Shown piece after piece: positions 58,701-64,000 of a stretch of 64,000 bases of DNA. The notes below the pieces were generated by a model. That model worked only from the letters and a program-made list of their open reading frames with translations. It ran no database searches and had not been told where the DNA came from. Numbering within the stretch: position 1 is the stretch's first letter; the number at the start of each line of letters is the position of its first letter. Position numbers and translations under genes: made by a program. This DNA is from Telmatactis stephensoni. Lineage: Eukaryota; Cnidaria; Anthozoa; Actiniaria; Isophelliidae. The stretch is from contig JALIZF010001762.1 of NCBI GenBank assembly GCA_029948255.1, positions 124,001 to 188,000 on the forward strand, given 5' to 3'.

Positions 58701-60245
58701 TTGAAAGTTTTATGTCACAAAATGGGGTCAAACACATTAAAGTAGCGCCTTACCATCCAGCTTCAAACGGGCAAGCTGAGCGAGCTGTACGTATCTTCAA
58801 AGACGGCTTTGAAAAGATGGAAGGTGGGAGCATTCAAAACAAACTGTCACGGTTTCTTTTTAGATACCGCGTGACTCCACACTCAACAACAGGAGTGCCA
58901 CCTGCGGAGATACTCATGAAAAGGAGACTTCGCACTAAACTAGACCTCATACGCCCAAGTATCGCTGAACGCGTGTATGAACAACAAAGTAAACAGAAAG
59001 TTACTCATGACCAGCATGCTGAAGAACGGAACATTCAAGCCAATGACAATGTTTACGTGAGAGATTTTCGCGCCAAAAAAGCTTGGCAACCTGGTGTTGT
59101 ATTAGAGAAAACAGGACCAGTTTCGACTAGAGTCGCCTTAGAAGATGGCCAGATAGTCAGGCGACACCAAGATCATGTACGCACGAAACATGCAGACAAT
59201 CCATTACCGGGAACCGAGTCCCCTATACCAACTGTAGAGACAGTGGATCCACCTATAACAACCACCACACCAAGTGAAACAACATCATCACCTTCAGATG
59301 CAAGTGTACGTCCGGTGCGCTCAAGAAAGCCACCTGCCTACCTAAAGGACTATGAATGTTAGTCCAAAACAACAACAACAACAACAATAACAACAAAAAC
59401 AAAAACACTTATGTATATAGAACTTAGGGGGGAGGAATGTTATATCTTAATGTGATTTAGAGACATACTTGTAATTCAATATAACCAGAGATTGCGTGAC
59501 CTTGTATATATATTAATCCAGTAAATGATAAATAAATTAGTTGTGCTTGTACCCTGCTTGAGAATAGAGTTATTACAGCTACCTTATTCAAGAATATTTG
59601 TTTCAATTGCTTTATGATTCCTTTTTCTTGTTCTTGTTCTTGTTCTTGTTCTTCTTGTTCTTGTTCTTCTTGTTCTTCTTGTTCTTGTTCTTCGTCTTCG
59701 TCTTCTTCGCTTCTTCAGTTCTTCTTCTTCTTCTTTTTCATTGTCATCATCTTCTTGTTCTTGTTCTCTTTCTTCATCATCTTTTCCTTTTACACTCGTT
59801 TTTATATTCCTAATCACTGATATTTCATTCATCTGTAGAAATATGTCAGAGATCTTGTAAAAATGGCGGAAAATGCATTGGTTTCAACACTTGCAAGTGT
59901 CCCACCCTCTTTCTTGGAAACCAATGTGAACGATTTTCTTTGTTAGAAATTCTTAAAAAGAATGCAAAAGAAATGGCATATAAATCAAGTCCAAAACATG
60001 TCCAAACAACGACATTGGAACCAAGACGTTTTCAATCGCCTCGCCGTCGACTAACGATAAACGATCTATTGCGGCTTGGCGCCGCAACAGCTGGATATCA
60101 GTTACAGAACGCAAGAGAACCGATTACATATGATGATCAACAGTTCACAAATCAAGATGACAGAAGAAAATCATTTATCTCCCGCACGATACTAACCAGA
60201 ACGAATCCAGTTACGAAACGAAAACAGTTTATCCTGGAAATCTAG
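41401..60245 (+). CDS. Secreted EGF-domain protein, 17 exons, 1102 residues
   Basis: Exons: 41401-41461, 42053-42157, 42965-43258, 43605-43643, 43953-43991, 44613-44711, 45102-45206, 45782-45898, 46170-46241, 47204-47341, 47882-48022, 48562-48873, 52658-52774, 53505-53657, 53769-54689, 55036-55224, 59839-60245. Every junction is GT-AG and every intron is phase 1, so all internal exons are multiples of three. The ATG (in-frame TGA nine bases before) begins MNCLHVFILLIVL, a signal peptide. Then an acidic Ser/Asp-rich part (about 56-153), Lys-rich low-complexity exons (about 287-507), a coiled coil (about 553-595, VDRLENELTVMQ), a Glu/Pro/Thr-rich exon of 307 residues, and at 970-997 an EGF-like domain with six Cys (C970, C974, C980, C986, C988, C997). 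The basic tail ends LEI-stop. Likely extracellular, for example matrix; I do not recognise the orthologue. The low-complexity parts make exon calls rest on splice sites and frame. Confidence 0.8.
41598..42010. repeat. Cluster of three hairpins in intron 1
   Basis: AATAATGCCGTCTG...CAGACGGCATTATT (41598-41637), AATGCTGTG...CACAGCATT (41642-41673) and a long hairpin 41900-42010 with arms AGATAATCACTTCGGCAC and GCATTCGTGGGTATAATGCA, tip near GGGCGCAGCCC. Probably one MITE family. Confidence 0.6.
42210..42406. mobile_element. MITE with TTTACCACCGTGTGCATAAT ends
   Basis: TTTACCACCGTGTGCATAAT at 42210 is inverted at 42387-42406. The arms continue with GTCCAGCC and AAAGTCTCGATTGG. It lies in intron 2. 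Confidence 0.65.
44298..44576. mobile_element. Foldback MITE family D, copy 2
   Basis: Starts CAAGAGACC, ends GGTCTCTTG, flanked by TCGATAG at 44291-44297 and 44577-44583. Nearly identical to 27176-27450. Inverted arms are about 110 bp with a short single-copy centre. In intron 5. Confidence 0.8.
44790..44990. repeat. T-rich low complexity in intron 6
   Basis: Irregular TTTGTTTCTTTG repeats. The 70-71-residue ORFs in it are composition artefacts. Confidence 0.8.
45467..45714. repeat. Small inverted-repeat element in intron 7
   Basis: GACTTGTCAGAAATT (45467) is inverted near 45700-45714 (AAATTTCTGACAAGTC). The interior is G-rich. Confidence 0.5.
46246..46534. mobile_element. MITE at the exon 9 splice donor
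   Basis: TATACACCTATTTCAA (46247) and TTGAAATAGGTGTATA (to 46534) are inverted; inner arms add CTACCCATACTCC. The element begins four bases after the donor GT of exon 9 (46242), so part of the donor context is provided by the element. Confidence 0.65.
46666..46742. repeat. (ATCG)n/(ATCA)n microsatellite
   Basis: A few GATC units followed by about 15 AATC units. Confidence 0.9.
47381..47839. mobile_element. Foldback MITE family E, copy 1
   Basis: TTAAGTCCCTATGAC (47381) and GTCATAAGGACTTTAA (to 47839) start long imperfect arms sharing AAAGATCTT, CTGAGATAT and AATTTTGCATTTTGA-like blocks. It ends about 40 bases before exon 11. A single arm of the family is at 50290-50465. Confidence 0.6.
49300..49662. 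mobile_element. Hairpin-plus-TIR MITE family B, copy 2
   Basis: Hairpin ACAATTAGACCTCGAGG...AGAGGTCTAATTGT, then a unit bounded by TAGTATAAACCTA and its inverse TAGGTTTATACTA. Contains a short GATGATGATG run. In intron 12. Confidence 0.65.
49830..50285 (+). mobile_element. tRNA-promoter element (family C), copy 3
   Basis: More diverged; the hairpin part is mostly lost (CGAGGCTTTTAACTGTC), but the unit from CTTATATGACTGAGGAGG on is clear, with tRNA-like boxes at about 50010-50086 (AGCTCAGTAGTATAGTGGTTA split by the A box, GGGTTCGAATCCC). Confidence 0.6.
50290..50465. repeat. Single arm of MITE family E
   Basis: GTCATCAAATTTGCATTTTGA...AAACATCTTCACTATGCT...GGCACTTTAATAATG matches the right arm of 47381-47839. 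Confidence 0.55.
50787..50952. mobile_element. 166-bp MITE
   Basis: AGAGTGTGTCAATAAGAGGA plus six more bases is exactly inverted at the other end. In intron 12; no coding. Confidence 0.65.
51341..51792. mobile_element. MITE family A, copy 2
   Basis: TTAAGAGGAGATTTTTTTCAA at the left and AAAAAAATCTCGTCTTAA at the right; reverse of 3805-4251. Confidence 0.65.
51793..52627. mobile_element. 835-bp TTAA-flanked TIR element
   Basis: GGTAGCTCGGGACTC (51793) and GGGTCCCGAACTACC (to 52627) are near-inverse, with TTAA at 51789-51792 and 52628-52631. The left TTAA is also the end of MITE A copy 2. The element ends 30 bases before exon 13. No transposase. Confidence 0.65.
52915..52955 (+). ncRNA. Hammerhead-like motif, retroelement remnant
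   Basis: CUGAAGA-A, helix GCC-CUAACC-GGC, GAAACGUC. Helix II is only 3 bp and there is no retroelement coding nearby, so this is weaker than the PLE copies. Confidence 0.3.
55263..55402 (+). repeat. Left LTR
   Basis: TGTTATATCTTAATG...GAGTTATTACA, 140 bp, equal to 59438-59577 at every position I compared. Confidence 0.95.
55436..59362 (+). CDS. Gag-Pol polyprotein of the Ty3/Gypsy element
   Basis: A single frame of 1308 residues from ATG at 55436. Order: capsid-like region (about 1-170); two zinc knuckles (about 199-232, CYRCGGKHH and CFNCDRKGH); aspartic protease (DTGA at about 313); reverse transcriptase (LDMSQAY near 532 and IDDI near 594, where many relatives have YLDDI); RNase H (SDASNYGIGA near 740); integrase with HH-CC zinc finger (HDAH near 961, CEKCQ near 994) and catalytic D1025, D1079, E1115, spaced DD35E. 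RT-RNaseH-IN order places it in Ty3/Gypsy. The gag-pol fusion in one frame has no visible frameshift. No envelope frame follows. Nothing in the frame looks broken, so the copy may be active. Confidence 0.95.
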   Translation: MATYGKIGEFEADIEQWTQYVERLEQYFLANDIEDEDKKRAILLSVCGAKTYTLIRDLLQPKKPGDTELKTILKEVGKHYSPTPSEIVERFKFHNRRQMDGESVAEFIAGLRKLTEHCNFGETLDDMMRDRLVCGIRDEKLQRRLLAEPDLKYKRAVELALAFESASKNTLDLNTSNRAKEEEAPVHRVYNHATPSRECYRCGGKHHPSKCRFRDAKCFNCDRKGHLEKMCRGQKQVSVQFETPRNDGPSNKRGAQPNRGTTHLLTEENTVRDEYGDKEEYTMYKIQGTGQIATKAWTVQIILCGKPHEMEIDTGATKTVISESTYENLRNDVELKPSNALLSTYTGEKIQVIGEVSVLVNYEGQSEHLSALVVKGEGPNLLGRDWLQVIKLKWETIFKVKGSAPKLAHVLEKYNEVFKEGLGTLRGTKAKIYADADAQPKYCKARPVPYALKQKVESELDRLVAEGILSPVEFCEWAAPIVPVLKPNGTVRICGDYKCTVNQASKLDNYPIPKTEDLLATLGGGTKFSKLDMSQAYQQMSLDGESKKYTTINTHKGLYQYNRLPFGISSAPGIFQRTMESLLQGIPHVIVRIDDILVSGTDDENHLKNLGTVLERLAKAGLRLRREKCFFMESEVIYCGYVINGNGVMPVSDKVDAISKAPEPSDLGQLRAFLGMLNYYHRFLPDLSTVLEPLHKLLRKEEKWQWRDEQQQAFEKAKDLLKSAELLVHFDPTKEIILASDASNYGIGAVLSHKMRDGSERPIGYVSRTLNDAERNYSTFEKEALAVLFGVKKFHQFLYGHKFTIKTDHKPLEGLFGERKAVPQQASPKIQRWALTLAAYEYTIVYKAGKSNENADALSRLPLKVRPACVPAAGETIHVMEHLDGTAVNCQRIKDLTKRDPVLSRVLRFNLEGWTAEGNADQYKTYAAKKTELSVEDGCLLWGSRVVIPPQARDVVLTELHDAHPGASRMKALARSYVWWPNMDTDIENLVRTCEKCQVHQKRPAEAPLHPWEWPSEPWTRLHIDYAGPYKGEMFLVVVDACSKWLEVCIMKSTTSTATIERLMGIFATHGLPRTIVSDNGPQFTSAEFESFMSQNGVKHIKVAPYHPASNGQAERAVRIFKDGFEKMEGGSIQNKLSRFLFRYRVTPHSTTGVPPAEILMKRRLRTKLDLIRPSIAERVYEQQSKQKVTHDQHAEERNIQANDNVYVRDFRAKKAWQPGVVLEKTGPVSTRVALEDGQIVRRHQDHVRTKHADNPLPGTESPIPTVETVDPPITTTTPSETTSSPSDASVRPVRSRKPPAYLKDYEC
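59438..59577 (+). repeat. Right LTR
   Basis: 140 bp, TG...CA, same as the left LTR; followed by GCTAC target duplication. Confidence 0.95.
59624..59770. repeat. TTCTTG/TTC low complexity
   Basis: Pyrimidine-rich repeat in the last intron, between the right LTR and exon 17. ORFs in it on both strands are composition artefacts. Confidence 0.85.
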
Positions 60246-61318
60246 ACGCCAAATTCTTGTTTGTTTTTATCAATTTCAAAAAGAAGGCATATATCTGTGG
60301 CTTTCAGGACGTGCGGTACCTTGCGTCGACACCGCAATCGTTAAAAAAACGCTGTTCAAAGCGAGAATGCATGGCATCTCTAAGTTTGCCCAACTTTTCT
60401 CGCGTATAATTTGTTTCAATTACCAATTAATCATAACTATTACCATTCCCGAGAAAAGATTTTCATACTCAACAGGGATAAATTTTAATTAATGTCGTAA
60501 ATGACCTAATTTCGGCAAAAAGCGAGCAAAAAGTTAATGAAGAAATCTCTTGAACGCGATGGATGGTGCAGCGATTACATAACAGTGCGCGCTGAAAAAG
60601 GTGTAATCTAATTGGCTCTTGCAACTGTCCGATTACAACTGTCCGATTAATGCCAAAACAGGAAAGTCTATCAACCAATCAGATTGGAGGAAATTGTATT
60701 ATAACATAGCTACAATAAAGCGCGCGCTCTGATTGGGCAATTTACCGTACAACATTTAATGATGGACGCACGCTCACGTCAGATTTTCTCTTATCTCGAA
60801 AAATGTTTTAGTTTTTTCATTGCTTTAGACGGCAAAAGCTCACAAAAACTCAAAAACAAACCTTGAAAAACCTACTACATTCGAGTAACCAATGCCATGA
60901 CGGTAAGTTGTTTTGATGTAAGAATTTAACCTCGGGCGATTTTTCGATCAGCTAGAATTATAGTGTTTTGTACATTAAGCTACTTTCGATAGGGTCAGAA
61001 ATTTTGAATCAATGCTTTCGGGAAAACACCCAGAATAAATTGTATGTACTTCTAGATAAATCCAAATATTCCGATGACTGTGATGACATTTTTTTAAGTT
61101 TGAACCTTTTATTCGTCACAAACATGTTTCGATGTTTCGAGGTGACTCACCTCATGTGTGAATAGATTCTTGAATACAGATCTATTTATATGATCTACTC
61201 AAAAGAAATACACCAATGCTGGATTGTGTTTATACATTTTTGATTTTTGTATTGAAACACTTCTTGCATATATATATATAATTCTTAGATTAGGTTTTTA
61301 AAAACTGCAGGAGATATA
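60246..61318. other. 3-prime flank of the EGF-domain gene, no gene seen
   Basis: Presumed 3-prime UTR and intergenic DNA. Nothing recognised beyond the poly(A) candidate and short inverted stretches. Confidence 0.4.
60714..60719 (+). promoter_or_regulatory. Possible poly(A) signal of the EGF-domain gene
   Basis: AATAAA 469 bases after the stop codon; the first canonical signal I noticed downstream. Confidence 0.3.
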
Positions 61319-61499
61319 GTAGTCCCCTTCACAGTTCCTTTGCATCGAAGCGAGACGAACAGTGAGCGTGCAATGATAGATCCCTTTTTTAACACCAATT
61401 ATTCACAGGTCTCTATCATTGAAAGCTCACCGTTCGTCTCGCTTCGATGCAAAGGCATGGCTACCTTTCAAGATGGCGCAGAGAACTGTGGGACTATTA
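61319..61499. repeat. Foldback with CTTTGCATCGAAGCGAGACG arms
   Basis: TAGTCCC...ACAGTTC and GAACTGTGGGACTA form outer ends; inner arms CTTTGCATCGAAGCGAGACG pair exactly, then ATGATAGA/CTATCAT. About 180 bp. Confidence 0.65.
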
Positions 61500-61509
61500 A
61501 TAGTCCGTA

Positions 61510-62925
61510 ATCTTGTGTCGGAATGAAATTGTATATTCTTTCTGACTAGAAATAAAAAAACCTGATAATCACTGTTTTGTCGTTTTTTCGATATTCAAAT
61601 ACTTTGAAAATAGAGGTTAAGCATCACGGACAGGAGAAAAGGCAGTCAGCAGAGAGGATCAAGCTATCTCCTTTTTTCGCATCTGCGTTCCCACTTTTTC
61701 CGTAAACGTGAAATTAAAAGTTACTCTCTAGTTTGAGTGCCAAACGCGCAACGTTAGGAGTGAAAAAAGCAAGTCACGTGATCCTCTCTGCCGTCTGCCG
61801 TTTTTGTACGTCTTATCTCTCTAATTTCCTTAATATCTTTTACAGAGAACTAAAAATATTTTAAGTCGTCATAAGGTGTCCAAGTTAATTATGAATAAGT
61901 TTTTATAATGGGCCTAAGGGCCCATTATATCTGTTTTGAGGGACTTAAGCATGATCGGAAATTAGATTGAGTACCCCTTTAGGCGTAAACATGCTTAGAA
62001 ATCAACGGAATTGGTTTTGGATACAAGAAGTATGGTGATTGCATGCCTTTTCATGGAAAATTTGACTAGAAGAAATGTAAGTGATTGATATAAAAAAATA
62101 GTTGAATTGCATTTTAGACGGTCTCTCTATTCAAATTGGTATGAGCACGTTCAGATTATTTCAAGACTGATATCGATCTCAGTTCTATTGTCGCAAGTAC
62201 TGTGAACTATATCGTCTACTATACTAACCTTTAATAGGTTGAATCTGCAACGACCTACAAAAAGTATTATTATTCGCTATGTCTTTCATACATAAAAAAA
62301 ATTACAGTTTCAATTGTGATTTGCTTTAATAGCCGATTAGTTTTTAGTAGCACGGAAAACAAAGTGGGCGGCATTGATTAACATTGATGTGTTACTCTTT
62401 TCAAGTCGAGTTGTAAACAAAAAGATAATTGGGACTAAAAGCAGGTAGAAATGTGTCTTAACATAGGCAAATTAGGTAAAAGTATAAATGCTTTATTACT
62501 AGAGACCTTAAGATTGACGTTTTTGGCAAACTGCTAACGACAAACGACAAAAATTGACCTTGATTTTGATTTTATATTTTACTCTAATCATTAAATCAAT
62601 CCAACAAGCAAATGGAGAACAAATTTCTTAACAACAGAAAATACAAATATTTTCACTAAAGTGAAAAAGCGGCTGAGGACGGACGGCTAAAGTTTGTCCA
62701 GAGTTTGTCGTTTGGCGGTTGCCGTTTACCGTAAACGTCAATCTTAAGGTCTCTACTGTTTTTAGTTTTAACGTTCTGATGTTCCGGACCTCATATTAGG
62801 ATATCTTAAAATTGAAAGAATAGCATTTTCCCTCACTGTCGGTCACCGCTTTGAAGTCGGTGAGCAACTATATATGCCGTATTCTTGTGTCGGAATGAAA
62901 TTGTATATTCTTTCTGGCTAGAAAT
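61510..62925. repeat. 44-bp direct repeat pair
   Basis: CTTGTGTCGGAATGAAATTG and the following 24 bases, to CTAGAAAT, occur at about 61513-61553 and 62884-62925 with one difference. The second copy ends exactly where the LINE frame begins. Confidence 0.6.
62499..62756. mobile_element. MITE with AGAGACCTTAAGATTGACGT ends
   Basis: AGAGACCTTAAGATTGACGT at 62501 is inverted at 62735-62754. The inner part also has related TTTGTCGTTTG blocks. No coding. Confidence 0.65.
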
Positions 62926-64000
62926 ATGAAAAGAACCAAAGAGATCACTAAGTTGATAAACTTCACCATATCAAACAGTTCCTGGCCATCAGAGTGGAAA
63001 TCAAGTAACGTGACTCCAGTCTTCAAGAAGGACGACGACACACAGAAATCCAACTATCGGCCGATCTCCATTCTACCAGCGGTATCTAAAATCTGTGAAG
63101 AAGTTTTGTACGACCAGATTTACGATGCTATACAACCTCATCTTTCTTTGAACCTATCTGGCTTCCTTAAGACTCACTCATGCTGCACTGCCCTCTTAAA
63201 GATGACTGAGGATTGGAGAGAAAGCCTTGACGACAGAGAAGCTGTTATTGCTGTGGCTGTTGATTTAAGCAAAGCATTTGACTCTATCAACCATCGATTG
63301 TTGCTTGCAAAACTACGAGCCTACGGCTTCTCCCAACCAGCATTAGATCTAATGACATCTTATCTCCTGGAAAGGAAACAGCGAGTCAGAGTCAAGGGTG
63401 TGGTTTCTAGCTACAGCACCGTCAAAACTGGCGTGCCACAGGGTTCTTTATTGGGCCCTCTTCTGTTCAATATCTTTATCAATGATGTAAACTACAGCGT
63501 CCCAAACGTCTCACTCAGACTTTATGCTGATGATACCACAAGTTATGGTGCTGATGTCTCTCCAACTGTGCTAGAGTTTGTGGTCAACAAAGATCTGAAG
63601 ACGTTATCGTCCTGGTTCAGAAGTAACCACCTGAATGTCAACAACAGCAAAACACAGGCATTCTCCGTTGGCCCATGCAAGTACGACTATGGACTTTATT
63701 TGGACAGCACTAAGATAGACATTACTAATAATGTTAAGATCCTGGGGGTAACCCTGGATAGTAAACTTAATTTTAAGATCCACATCTCTGAGCAACTTAA
63801 GAAAGCTTATGCTAAGGCTGCTGCTTTGAGGCGAATTAGAAGATCTTTGCCCATCGATAAGATGATTATGCTATACAAGGCGTTTATTCTTCCACACCTA
63901 GAATACTGTGGTCCTTTAATGCTAGGTTTAGGTAAAGTTCAAAGCGACCGACTAGATAACGCTAATTATTATATTCTTAGATCTGTGTTAGGCTATGGTA
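62926..64000 (+). CDS. LINE (non-LTR) reverse transcriptase, 5-prime truncated, runs off window
   Basis: The frame is open from 62926 to the window end (358 codons) with no stop. Motifs: VTPVFKKDD and NYRPISILPA; VAVDLSKAFDSINH (first catalytic Asp); GVPQGSLLGPLLFNIFIND; LYADDTT (catalytic ADD); SSWFRSNHLNVN; ILGVTLD; FILPHLEYCG. This is the RT of a CR1/L2/jockey-type LINE. The endonuclease that should precede it is missing, so the copy is 5-prime truncated at 62926, next to the 44-bp direct repeat. The ATG at 62926 is internal to the original protein. Confidence 0.85.
   Translation, partial: MKRTKEITKLINFTISNSSWPSEWKSSNVTPVFKKDDDTQKSNYRPISILPAVSKICEEVLYDQIYDAIQPHLSLNLSGFLKTHSCCTALLKMTEDWRESLDDREAVIAVAVDLSKAFDSINHRLLLAKLRAYGFSQPALDLMTSYLLERKQRVRVKGVVSSYSTVKTGVPQGSLLGPLLFNIFINDVNYSVPNVSLRLYADDTTSYGADVSPTVLEFVVNKDLKTLSSWFRSNHLNVNNSKTQAFSVGPCKYDYGLYLDSTKIDITNNVKILGVTLDSKLNFKIHISEQLKKAYAKAAALRRIRRSLPIDKMIMLYKAFILPHLEYCGPLMLGLGKVQSDRLDNANYYILRSVLGYG

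Larger units (their letters stand above)
55263..59577 (+). mobile_element. Ty3/Gypsy LTR retrotransposon, complete
   Basis: Two LTRs of 140 bp, identical as read; TG...CA ends; 5-bp target duplication GCTAC (55258-55262, 59578-59582). TTGGCGACGAG directly after the left LTR is the likely primer-binding site and AGGGGGGAGGAA directly before the right LTR the polypurine tract. One uninterrupted Gag-Pol frame. Identical LTRs mean a very recent insertion, in the last intron of the EGF-domain gene, same orientation. Confidence 0.95.

Noticed and set aside
59584..59832. Arg/Glu-rich and Cys/Ser-rich ORFs
   Set aside because: Low-complexity TTC/TTG repeat in an intron.
61085..61160. Possible hammerhead-like sequence near GAGGTGAGTCACCTCGAAAC (minus strand)
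   Set aside because: The stem and GAAAC are there, but the CUGA part of the core is not, so the motif cannot be supported.
1..64000. CRISPR arrays, bacterial operons, prophage, integrated animal virus
   Set aside because: Looked for and not seen: tandem repeats here lack regular unique spacers, genes have introns, and the only retrovirus-like sequence is the Ty3/Gypsy element without an envelope frame.

Overview
This is a eukaryotic, AT-rich, intron- and transposon-laden window that most resembles a cnidarian (anthozoan) genome. Reasons: host genes with GT-AG introns (a guanylate cyclase catalytic region, a Jun-like ORF, a 17-exon secreted EGF-domain gene), Penelope-like elements (PLEs) with GIY-YIG tails, Helitron2/Helentron-like elements, Tc1/mariner and Ty3/Gypsy elements, and many foldback MITEs. 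The species cannot be named from the sequence alone.

Layout. 1-7373: last three coding exons of a guanylate cyclase gene (+), with two TIR elements in its last intron. 7.4-12.2 kb: intergenic hairpin repeats and a palindromic element (about 8.85-11.65 kb) whose 325-bp inverted arms each precede a different short ORF. 12.3-24.5 kb: a broken PLE split by nested insertions: an inverted Helentron-like element (13.6-17.4 kb) with a 2.3-kb element inside it, a 3.6-kb Tc1/mariner-type transposon (17819-21397), and a second Helentron-like element (22.7-24.3 kb) holding a tRNA-promoter hairpin element. 24.8-30.0 kb: a second broken PLE, interrupted by a 3-kb element with an 8-bp target duplication. 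30.3-31.5 kb: a MITE and a dead LINE. 33.4-34.5 kb: a Jun-like activation-domain ORF with no bZIP. 34.7-41.4 kb: non-coding. 41401-60245: a 17-exon gene for a secreted 1102-residue EGF-domain protein, introns full of MITEs, last intron holding an intact Ty3/Gypsy element with identical 140-bp LTRs. 60.2-64.0 kb: MITEs and the start of a LINE reverse transcriptase running off the window.

Most notable find: the Tc1/mariner-type element at 17819-21397 (TA target duplication, about 240-bp TIRs) encodes, divergently from its DD34E transposase, a two-exon DM-domain (Doublesex/Mab-3 family) protein. That protein keeps all eight zinc ligands and adds a DMA/CUE-like helical segment and a C-terminal zinc ribbon. 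This looks like a transposon carrying a DMRT-type regulatory gene as a second gene. Other points of interest are hammerhead-like RNA motifs with covarying helices at PLE ends, a Jun-like protein lacking bZIP, a guanylate cyclase ending in a CaaX-like box, and recurrent hairpin-plus-TIR-unit repeat architecture.

All splice sites and reading frames were joined by eye; no database search was run.
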